From Neisseria uirgultaei (GTDB taxonomy: Bacteria; Pseudomonadota; Gammaproteobacteria; Burkholderiales; Neisseriaceae), in NCBI RefSeq assembly GCF_962719845.1, contig NZ_CAUIYF010000026.1, positions 1 to 12,962 on the forward strand: a stretch of 12,962 nt of DNA. Direction: 5' to 3'. This document shows, one piece after another, positions 6,684 to 12,962 of this stretch (position 1 is the stretch's first letter; each line of letters begins with the position of its first letter). The translations under genes and the position numbers were made by a program. The notes below the pieces were generated by a model, which did no database searches, was not told the DNA's origin, and was given only the letters and a program-made list of their open reading frames with translations.

Positions 6684-6732
6684 AAAACAGCAGCAAATAC
6701 TTACCGCTACAACCTTGAAAAGGAACACAATC

Positions 6733-8256
6733 ATGACCGTCATTAAACAGGAAGACTTTATCCAAAGCATTTGCGATGCCTTCCAATTCATCAGCTATTA
6801 CCATCCGAAAGACTACATCGACGCGCTCTATAAGGCGTGGCAGAAGGAAGAAAATCCCGCCGCCAAAGACGCGATGACGCAGATTTTGGTCAACAGCCGC
6901 ATGTGTGCCGAAAACAACCGCCCCATCTGTCAAGATACCGGCATCGCAACCGTTTTCCTCAAAGTCGGCATGAACGTCCAATGGGATGCGGACATGAGCG
7001 TCGAAGAAATGGTTAACGAAGGCGTGCGCCGCGCCTACACTTGGGAAGGCAATACGCTGCGCGCTTCCGTCCTCGCCGACCCTGCCGGCAAACGCCAAAA
7101 TACCAAAGACAACACGCCCGCCGTCATTCATATGAGCATCGTGCCGGGCGACAAAGTCGAAGTAACCTGCGCGGCAAAAGGCGGCGGTTCTGAAAACAAA
7201 TCCAAACTCGCCATGCTCAATCCTTCCGACAACATCGTCGATTGGGTGCTGAAAACTATCCCGACCATGGGCGCGGGCTGGTGTCCTCCCGGCATCTTGG
7301 GCATCGGCATCGGCGGCACGCCTGAAAAAGCCGTGTTGATGGCGAAAGAATCCCTGATGAGCCACATCGACATTCAAGAGTTGCAGGAAAAGGCCGCGTC
7401 CGGCGCAGAATTGTCCACCACCGAAGCCCTGCGCCTCGAACTCTTTGAAAAAGTCAACGCGCTGGGCATCGGCGCGCAAGGTTTGGGCGGTCTGACCACC
7501 GTGTTGGACGTGAAAATCCTCGATTACCCGACACACGCCGCATCCAAACCGATTGCCATGATTCCGAACTGCGCCGCAACCCGCCACGTCGAGTTCGAAT
7601 TGGACGGCTCAGGCCCGGTCGAGCTGACCCCGCCGCGCGTCGAAGACTGGCCCGATTTGACTTACAGCCCCGACAACGGCAAACGCGTCGATGTCGATAA
7701 ACTGACCAAAGAAGAAGTGGCAAGCTGGAAAACCGGCGACGTATTGCTGTTGAACGGCAAAATCCTCACCGGCCGCGATGCCGCACACAAACGCCTCGTC
7801 GATATGCTCGACAAAGGCGAAGAATTGCCCGTCGATTTCACCAACCGCCTGATTTACTACGTCGGCCCCGTCGATCCGGTCGGCGATGAAGTCGTCGGTC
7901 CAGCAGGTCCGACCACAGCCACCCGCATGGACAAATTCACCCGCCAAATGCTCGAACAAACCGGCCTTTTGGGCATGATCGGCAAATCCGAACGCGGCGC
8001 GGTGGCGTGCCAAGCCATTGCCGACAACAAAGCCGTGTACCTGATGGCAGTCGGCGGCGCGGCATACCTCGTGGCAAAAGCCATCAAATCCTCCAAAGTC
8101 TTGGCATTCCCCGAATTGGGTATGGAAGCCATTTACGAATTTGAAGTCAAAGATATGCCCGTAACCGTCGCCGTGGACAGCAAAGGCGAATCCATCCACG
8201 CCACCGCCCCGCGCAAATGGCAGGCGAAAATCGGCATCATCCCCGTCGAATCTTGA
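6733..8256 (+). CDS. fumB: Class I fumarate hydratase (iron-sulfur fumarase)
   Basis: The 507-residue cytosolic enzyme interconverts fumarate and L-malate. The N-terminal Fumerase domain (about 1-285) holds the three ligands of the labile [4Fe-4S] cluster: C66 in RPICQDTG, C184 in GAGWCPPG and C280 in IPNCAATRH. The C-terminal Fumerase_C domain (about 300-507) has GPTTATRMD (392-400) and GKSERG (417-422). Length fits the family (E. coli FumA is about 548 residues). ATG at 6733 is chosen over an upstream in-frame TTG at 6715 because AAAGGA sits 8-9 bases before it and family homology begins at MTVIKQEDF. It is transcribed away from the redox operon and ends in a DUS hairpin. The cluster makes this class sensitive to oxygen and superoxide. 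The symbol follows meningococcal usage from memory; the sequence does not separate FumA from FumB roles. Confidence 0.96.
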   Translation: MTVIKQEDFIQSICDAFQFISYYHPKDYIDALYKAWQKEENPAAKDAMTQILVNSRMCAENNRPICQDTGIATVFLKVGMNVQWDADMSVEEMVNEGVRRAYTWEGNTLRASVLADPAGKRQNTKDNTPAVIHMSIVPGDKVEVTCAAKGGGSENKSKLAMLNPSDNIVDWVLKTIPTMGAGWCPPGILGIGIGGTPEKAVLMAKESLMSHIDIQELQEKAASGAELSTTEALRLELFEKVNALGIGAQGLGGLTTVLDVKILDYPTHAASKPIAMIPNCAATRHVEFELDGSGPVELTPPRVEDWPDLTYSPDNGKRVDVDKLTKEEVASWKTGDVLLLNGKILTGRDAAHKRLVDMLDKGEELPVDFTNRLIYYVGPVDPVGDEVVGPAGPTTATRMDKFTRQMLEQTGLLGMIGKSERGAVACQAIADNKAVYLMAVGGAAYLVAKAIKSSKVLAFPELGMEAIYEFEVKDMPVTVAVDSKGESIHATAPRKWQAKIGIIPVES

Positions 8257-8262
8257 GGCACA

Positions 8263-8299
8263 ATGCCGTCTGAACGCAAAATCTGCCTTCAGACGGCAT
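8263..8299 (+). terminator. Inverted DUS pair terminator behind fumarase
   Basis: Two full 12-mer DUS copies in opposite orientation (8263-8274, 8288-8299) form a 12-bp stem with a 13-base loop just after the fumarase stop codon. Only three T follow, so efficiency is uncertain. It separates fumarase from trkA. Confidence 0.72.
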
Positions 8300-8317
8300 T
8301 TCCGCCCCCGGTTGCGG

Positions 8318-8323
8318 TACAAT
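8318..8323 (+). promoter_or_regulatory. Possible -10 box of trkA (TACAAT)
   Basis: TACAAT matches the -10 consensus in five of six positions and would place the RNA start about 24 bases before the GTG start codon. No good -35 is seen at 16-18 bp, a region occupied by the DUS hairpin, so this is only a candidate. Confidence 0.35.
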
Positions 8324-8353
8324 CCCCCATTTCATCACCCGGCGACCCATACC

Positions 8354-9766
8354 GTGAAAATCCTCATTTTAGGCAACGGGCAGGTAGGTTCTACCGTCGC
8401 ACAAAACCTTGCCGCCATACCCAACAACGACGTAACCGTTATCGACATCGACGAAAAAGCATTGCAGGAAACAGGCAGCCGCCTAGATGTCCAAACCGTT
8501 TTCGGCAACGGCGCATCCCCCTTCACATTAGAACGCGCCGGCGCGGAAGATGCCGACTTGCTGCTCGCGCTCTCCCGCAGCGACGAAACCAACATCGTCG
8601 CCTGCAAAGTTGCCGCCGACCTGTTCAACATCCCCGGCCGCATCGCGCGCGTCCGTTCCAGCGAATACCTCGAATACCTCAGCCCCAAGCTCGAAAACAA
8701 CGAAAACGGCAGCCTTTCCATATTCGGCATAACCGAAACCATCAGCCCCGAACAGCTCGTTACCGAACAGCTTGCCGGCCTGATAGACTGCCCGGGCGCA
8801 TTGCAGGTTTTACGTTTTGCAGACGACCGCGTGCGGATGGTCATCATACAGGCGCGGCGCGGCGGGCTGCTCGTCAACCGCGAAATCGCCGACATCGCCC
8901 AAGATTTGCCCGACGGGGCCGACTGCCAAATCTGCGCCGTTTACCGCAACAACCGCCTCATCGTCCCCGCGCCGCAAACCGTCATCATCGAAGGCGACGA
9001 AATCCTGTTTGCCGCCGCTGCCGAAAACATCGGGGCGGTCATACCCGAATTGCGCCCCAAAGAAACCAGCACCCGCCGCATTATGATTGCCGGCGGCGGC
9101 AACATCGGCTACCGCCTCGCCAAGCAGCTCGAACACGCATACAACGTCAAAATCATCGAATGCCGGCCGCGCCGTGCCGAATGGATAGCCGAAAACCTCG
9201 ACAACACCCTCGTCCTGCAAGGTTCGGCAACCGACGAAACCCTGCTCGACAACGAATACATCGACGAAATCGACGTATTCTGCGCCCTGACCAACGACGA
9301 CGAAAGCAACATTATGTCCGCCCTTTTGGCGAAAAACCTCGGCGCGAAGCGCGTCATCGGCATCGTCAACCGCTCAAGCTACGTCGATTTGCTCGAAGGC
9401 AACAAAATCGACATCGTCGTCTCCCCCCACCTCATCACCATCGGCTCGATACTCGCCCACATCCGGCGCGGCGACATCGTTGCCGTCCACCCCATCCGGC
9501 GCGGCACGGCGGAAGCCATCGAAGTCGTCGTACACGGCGACAAAAAAACTTCCGCCATCATCGGCAGGCGCATCAGCGGCATCAAATGGCCCGAAGGCTG
9601 CCACATTGCCGCCGTCGTCCGCGCTGAAACCGGTGAAACCATTATGGGCCACCATACCGAAACCGTCATCCAAGACGGCGACCACATCATCTTTTTCGTC
9701 TCGCGTCGGCGCATCCTGAACGAACTGGAAAAACTCATCCAAGTCAAAATGGGCTTTTTCGGATAA
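8354..9766 (+). CDS. trkA: TrkA, regulatory subunit of the Trk potassium uptake system
   Basis: The 470-residue cytosolic protein has two tandem RCK modules. The first Rossmann fold begins ILGNGQVGSTVA (5-16) with acidic DID at 31-33, and the second begins MIAGGGNIGYRLA (244-256). Each is followed by an RCK_C (TrkA-C) domain, about 125-225 and 360-455. It binds NAD(H) and gates the membrane channel TrkH/TrkG, which is not in this window. Length agrees with E. coli TrkA (458). GTG at 8354 is preferred over the earlier in-frame TTG at 8312 because the protein then starts VKILILGNGQVG, like MKIIILGAGQVG in relatives. No strong ribosome binding site precedes it (weak GGCGA). It stands alone between the DUS hairpin and a NIME, so it is probably a single-gene unit. 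Confidence 0.95.
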   Translation: MKILILGNGQVGSTVAQNLAAIPNNDVTVIDIDEKALQETGSRLDVQTVFGNGASPFTLERAGAEDADLLLALSRSDETNIVACKVAADLFNIPGRIARVRSSEYLEYLSPKLENNENGSLSIFGITETISPEQLVTEQLAGLIDCPGALQVLRFADDRVRMVIIQARRGGLLVNREIADIAQDLPDGADCQICAVYRNNRLIVPAPQTVIIEGDEILFAAAAENIGAVIPELRPKETSTRRIMIAGGGNIGYRLAKQLEHAYNVKIIECRPRRAEWIAENLDNTLVLQGSATDETLLDNEYIDEIDVFCALTNDDESNIMSALLAKNLGAKRVIGIVNRSSYVDLLEGNKIDIVVSPHLITIGSILAHIRRGDIVAVHPIRRGTAEAIEVVVHGDKKTSAIIGRRISGIKWPEGCHIAAVVRAETGETIMGHHTETVIQDGDHIIFFVSRRRILNELEKLIQVKMGFFG

Positions 9767-9827
9767 ACCGCCCCATTCCGGACACATTGCCGCCGCATCG
9801 TGATGCCCCATCCCCCCGTTTGCCGTC

Positions 9828-9998
9828 ATTCCCGCGCAGGCGGGAATCAAGTGTGTTCGGTTTCGGTTTTTTTTTGGGTTTTCGGGTAATTTCCAAATCA
9901 TCATTCCCGCGCAGGTGGGAATCCAGACCTTTGGGCAACAGCAATATTCAAAGGTTATCTGAAAGTTTGAGGTTCTAGATTCCCGCTTTCGCGGGAAT
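9828..9998 (-). repeat. Composite NIME copy 3, inverted relative to 297-464 and 577-745
   Basis: dRS3 copies lie at 9828-9847, 9903-9922 and 9979-9998, with RSb then RSa in reverse complement between them. The stretch 9767-10170 between trkA and the autotransporter gene contains this element, a dRS3 half-copy near 10010, two DUS copies and the autotransporter terminator. No gene is seen. Confidence 0.9.
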
Positions 9999-10025
9999 GA
10001 CGAAAAGTGGTGGGAATGACGGGGT

Positions 10026-10037
10026 TTCAGACGGCAT
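10026..10037 (-). repeat. DNA uptake sequence, minus orientation
   Basis: An exact reverse-complement 12-mer DUS. Unlike the pairs elsewhere in the window it has no inverted partner; the next copy at 10063 has the same orientation. Confidence 0.9.
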
Positions 10038-10062
10038 TGGATGCTTTGATGCTTTGGTGGGC

Positions 10063-10074
10063 TTCAGACGGCAT
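10063..10074 (-). repeat. DNA uptake sequence, minus orientation
   Basis: A second exact 12-mer DUS, 37 bp after the previous one and in tandem orientation, so the two cannot form a DUS hairpin together. Confidence 0.9.
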
Positions 10075-10112
10075 CACCCGCCTGTTTTGATATAGCAGCA
10101 AACCGCCCCGAC

Positions 10113-10154
10113 AAAAAACAATCCGGAACGCGTCTGACCGTTCCGGATTGTTTT
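10113..10154 (-). terminator. Strong intrinsic terminator of the autotransporter gene
   Basis: A perfect 16-bp stem (10115-10130 with 10139-10154) has the 8-base loop CGTCTGAC. Read leftwards it runs into six T. It begins 16 bp after the autotransporter stop codon. The loop contains CGTCTGA, a fragment of the uptake sequence, so it may derive from a DUS hairpin. Confidence 0.9.
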
Positions 10155-10170
10155 CAGGCGCATCCGCGCA

Positions 10171-12870
10171 TCAGAACATACTGCGCACGCCCATATTGAC
10201 CTGCCAATTCTGCCGCATCTTGTGCATCGAAGACCTTTGCGCCTCAAAATAAAGCTGCCGTCCGTTTCCGGCATTGCGGCTGACCACGCCCAAGCCGTAT
10301 TCCAACCAGCCGCCCCGGTGTTTGAATTCCTCTACGGCAGAGCCGTTGAACCTGTGGCGGATCGTGCCGATAAACTCGCGTTTGTACATCAGCTTGCCGT
10401 AGATGTTCAGCCTGCCGCCGTCCAAACCGTCCACGCCCGCCCGAAAGCCGAACCGCCCCATCAGGCTGCGGAAGTTGTCTGTTTCGGCAGACAGCCCGTT
10501 TGACAGCGAAAAGCCGTAGCCGCGCGTAAACCAGTAGGACAACTGCGCTTCCGGCTGCCACCAATAGGTTTTGCCGCCGTCTTGTTTTTCCATCCGCCTG
10601 CCGGTTTCGGCGGAAAGCATATAGGCATTCAGGCGCGCCTCGTCCGACTCGACATGGACGCCGGAGTAATTGGTCAGCCCGTAGCTGCCCTTATATCGGG
10701 CGATGTTGGCGACCAAATCGTAATAGGCCCTGCTTTCCCGGTTGAGCCAGGTGGAATAAACGCCTGCCGTCCTGCCGTAGATTTTGCCGATGCCGGCGTA
10801 GTCTTCGGGGGTGTAGGACGATTGGAGGTGGCGGAGCATCAGCCCTTTGTAATGAATCCATTTGTCGCCGAACCCCGTCCGGTTGAAGCCGCCGGCAAAG
10901 CCCCAATAGCGGTTGCTGTAACCGCCCACGCGGTAATCGCTGCGGCTGCCGGCGAATTTTCCGCCGACGCGTTTGATCCAGACGTTGTTGTCTTCCTGCG
11001 GCGTTCCGTCGGCGTGGATTTCGCCCATACGCTGCACCAGCGTTTCATCGGAAACCGCGTTCAACTGATATAACGCCTCTCCGAAAAGGACGCCGCTCGA
11101 TGCGCCCGTTGACAATGTGGACGCGAAAAGGTAGAAATCCCGCTTGCCGTCGGGAGTAATTTCGACATATTTGGAGTTTTCCGACTCGCCCAACTTAAAG
11201 CACCACGCCCCCTGTTCCGTACATTTGACGTGCAGTTTATAGGATGCCCCACCGCCTGCCGACCCCTGATTTTCGACCAGCTTTAAAAATTCCTTGCCGG
11301 TCGTTGGTGCCTTGGCATTGTCTTCATATTCGATGATGTGTACGCCTTCGCTGCCTTCGCGCGTAATCAGCTTGTCCGACTTGCCGCTCACGATGTTGCC
11401 CTGCATCTTGAACACGCCGCCGTTTCCCTTCAGGCTGGATACGGAGACGTTTACATTCCTGCCGCCGTCTGAAAAGCTCACTTCCGCGCCGTTGCTGATG
11501 TCCAAGCCGTTGATTTTTGAAGTATTCTGTACATTCCAGCGCGCGCCGTCCTTCATCGTCATATTGATGGATGACACGCTGTCTTTACGGTTTTCCTCAA
11601 ACAGGGGTTGTCCGCTTGGCGGATTATCGGGGTCGTCGGGATCGCCGGTATATTGTCGTTTGCCGATATGGGCTTCCCCGTTGAGATAAGAATTTTTGTT
11701 TTTCAGGCTTAAATTTATCACGCCGCCGTTGAGGACGTGGATGTCGCCGTCGATTTGCACCGTTCCGTCGCCCTTGATGTCCACGCTGCTGTTTTTACCG
11801 TCCACATTCAAAGCGTCGCCGATGGATTTTTGTTTCCCACTTTCTTCAAGCACCGGCTGCACGTCGATTTTGACATCGCTATGGAAGGTGGCGCGGTTGT
11901 ACGAATCTTCCGGCACATCCTCGCTGGTGCTGCTTTTTTTCGGCAGGTTTCCCACATAAACACCGTAGTTTTCGGCATTCTTCTGATTGCCGCGATCCAC
12001 CTTGATGCTGACCCCGCCGTGAAAATCCATTTCGGTCTGGTTGACGACCGTTTTTCTCGGTCCCGACGTGTTGATGGTTACATTCTTATATTGCGTTATC
12101 GAGATGCCGCGCCCGCGCAACGTTCCGGATTTGACGTATATGTTCAGATTGGAACCTGCTTCCGACTCGATTTTGGTATGGTTTTTGTATCCTTCGGAAT
12201 ATTTGGTTGTATTATTCTTAAATAACTGTATGCCGTTCAGTGCGTCTGGGCTGCCTGCTTTGGCGCCGTCTGTATAAAGATAGTTGTTTCCCTTAAAGGT
12301 CAGGGTTGTGTCCGACATACCGTAAGGGTTTGTCAAAGTGTCGTTTGCGAAAACGGCATCCGTTGAAGAGCTATTTTTGACGGATACGTTTTCCAAGGTA
12401 ATGTCGTTGCCCTTTGCCTCATAGGTTTTGTCTGCAAACAAAATCCCGGCATTTGGAACACTTGACGAAAGCGTGTATCGACCGCTGCTCACCGACCCTG
12501 TAGCTCTTATCTTTTCGATGGTCCAATGCGCGGGCTCTTTCAACACTTCGCCCCTTGCATCTTTCAACGACGCTTTACCACTTACATCTGTCAAATCTTT
12601 TTCACCGAGAGAAGGGTTGCCCTTGACGATAATGATATTTTTCGCGCCTTTGCCATTGGCGGCAATAACCAGGGAATTAATCGGCTTAACGGCAGTTGCG
12701 CCCGAATAATCTAAAGTATGTTCGTTGGTCTGATTTCGGTTCGCTGCTACTGCCGCCGTATGATTGGTGTTTTCAATAATGCCGTTATTGGTGGCGGCAA
12801 TGCTTTCTTCCGTACCCGCAGCCAGCAGGCAGGAAGAAAGGAGGCAGCGGGCGATTGTTTCATCTTTCAT
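10171..12870 (-). CDS. Classical (type Va) autotransporter with pertactin-like barrel
   Basis: The 899-residue protein has three parts. Residues 1-25 or 26 form a short Sec-type signal (hydrophobic core about 9-19, likely cleavage after SIA or SIAA). Residues about 27-590 form a repetitive, Asn/Gly-rich passenger expected to be a beta-helix. Residues 478-531 match the pertactin-type autochaperone pattern (GGVF.MQGNI...SDKLI..EGSEGVHIIEY...FLKLVEN). A helical linker (about 596-618) leads into a barrel (about 625-899) ending in an aromatic-rich strand with terminal Phe, as the Bam complex requires. No serine-protease GDSG, RGD or LPXTG motif is seen, so an adhesin-like role is only inferred. 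The only cysteines after the signal are C550 and C557. An acidic proline-rich stretch lies at 410-423. A 10-mer DUS lies in the coding sequence at 11464-11473. I do not recognise the named family member. Confidence 0.95.
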   Translation of the reverse strand: MKDETIARCLLSSCLLAAGTEESIAATNNGIIENTNHTAAVAANRNQTNEHTLDYSGATAVKPINSLVIAANGKGAKNIIIVKGNPSLGEKDLTDVSGKASLKDARGEVLKEPAHWTIEKIRATGSVSSGRYTLSSSVPNAGILFADKTYEAKGNDITLENVSVKNSSSTDAVFANDTLTNPYGMSDTTLTFKGNNYLYTDGAKAGSPDALNGIQLFKNNTTKYSEGYKNHTKIESEAGSNLNIYVKSGTLRGRGISITQYKNVTINTSGPRKTVVNQTEMDFHGGVSIKVDRGNQKNAENYGVYVGNLPKKSSTSEDVPEDSYNRATFHSDVKIDVQPVLEESGKQKSIGDALNVDGKNSSVDIKGDGTVQIDGDIHVLNGGVINLSLKNKNSYLNGEAHIGKRQYTGDPDDPDNPPSGQPLFEENRKDSVSSINMTMKDGARWNVQNTSKINGLDISNGAEVSFSDGGRNVNVSVSSLKGNGGVFKMQGNIVSGKSDKLITREGSEGVHIIEYEDNAKAPTTGKEFLKLVENQGSAGGGASYKLHVKCTEQGAWCFKLGESENSKYVEITPDGKRDFYLFASTLSTGASSGVLFGEALYQLNAVSDETLVQRMGEIHADGTPQEDNNVWIKRVGGKFAGSRSDYRVGGYSNRYWGFAGGFNRTGFGDKWIHYKGLMLRHLQSSYTPEDYAGIGKIYGRTAGVYSTWLNRESRAYYDLVANIARYKGSYGLTNYSGVHVESDEARLNAYMLSAETGRRMEKQDGGKTYWWQPEAQLSYWFTRGYGFSLSNGLSAETDNFRSLMGRFGFRAGVDGLDGGRLNIYGKLMYKREFIGTIRHRFNGSAVEEFKHRGGWLEYGLGVVSRNAGNGRQLYFEAQRSSMHKMRQNWQVNMGVRSMF

Positions 12871-12902
12871 AAGTTTTCCACACTTCTTGCATATTATCTT
12901 TA

Positions 12903-12962
<60 letters not shown>

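Larger units (their letters stand above)
5926..6732. other. Long AT-rich divergent intergenic region
   Basis: About 800 bp lie between the leftward redox operon and the rightward fumarase gene. Base composition is clearly more AT-rich than the flanking genes. It contains palindromes at 6030-6049, 6239-6275 and 6318-6345, one DUS at 6173-6184, a hairpin at 6660-6683, and possible promoters, annotated separately. No Correia element ends, no dRS3 and no convincing protein gene were seen. The length is unusual for Neisseria and leaves room for two regulated promoters and perhaps a small RNA. Confidence 0.75.

Noticed and set aside
5926..6732. Correia (CREE) element or insertion sequence remnant
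   Set aside because: I did not find the TATAG-type Correia ends or any transposase fragment in the AT-rich region.
6682..7587. A 301-codon antisense frame over the fumarase gene
   Set aside because: It is a shadow of the conserved fumarase sequence; its composition and lack of motifs do not support a gene.
8263..9627. A 454-codon frame overlapping trkA in another reading frame
   Set aside because: It is an Arg/His/Pro-rich shadow of the GC-rich trkA gene, starts inside a DUS, and has no domain resemblance.
12829..12840. Lipobox LSSC in the autotransporter signal region (residues 11-14)
   Set aside because: Only a couple of hydrophobic residues precede it, too few for a lipoprotein signal core. 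The longer core through residue 19 with an Ala-rich cleavage site fits signal peptidase I better.

Overview
The window is a piece of a Neisseria chromosome, most likely N. meningitidis or a close relative (N. lactamica, N. polysaccharea, N. cinerea or N. gonorrhoeae). The evidence is the many AT-type DNA uptake sequences (ATGCCGTCTGAA), several arranged as inverted pairs behind genes, and clusters of 20-bp dRS3 repeats (ATTCCC-N8-GGGAAT) forming neisserial intergenic mosaic elements (NIMEs). The species assignment is inference. The right edge ends in a run of 33 A, which looks like a contig end.

Layout: 1-65 is the 3' part of a tRNA-Glu gene with its terminator. About 111-796 is a NIME array without genes. 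From 863 to 5925, read leftwards, lies an apparent operon in the order: a 2Fe-2S/2x[4Fe-4S] protein resembling an SdhB/FrdB subunit; a fumarate-reductase-type flavoprotein; a NuoF-like NADH/FMN subunit; then, after a DUS hairpin, a DASS-family dicarboxylate transporter of the CitT type. The first three genes overlap or couple by TGATG and ATGA junctions. A long AT-rich intergenic region (5926-6732) with several palindromes separates this from a divergent class I fumarase gene (6733-8256), followed by trkA (8354-9766). A second NIME lies at 9828-9998. A leftward classical autotransporter gene (10171-12870) fills the rest.

How the genes may work together: the central locus reads as a malate/fumarate-to-succinate module. 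The transporter would exchange C4-dicarboxylates, fumarase would interconvert malate and fumarate, and the three redox proteins together have what is needed for a soluble NADH:fumarate reductase: an NADH/FMN site, an iron-sulfur wire, and a FAD active site with the fumarate-binding residues. Three details point to reduction rather than quinone-linked succinate oxidation: no membrane-anchor genes, loss of the flavin-linking histidine, and a regular [4Fe-4S] motif where quinone-linked enzymes carry a [3Fe-4S] cluster. I know of no description of this enzyme in Neisseria, but that is a statement about my knowledge, not the result of a search. TrkA and the autotransporter have no evident functional link to the module.

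The ~9-kb metabolic segment plus trkA is flanked by inverted copies of the same composite NIME, so homologous inversion of the block is possible.
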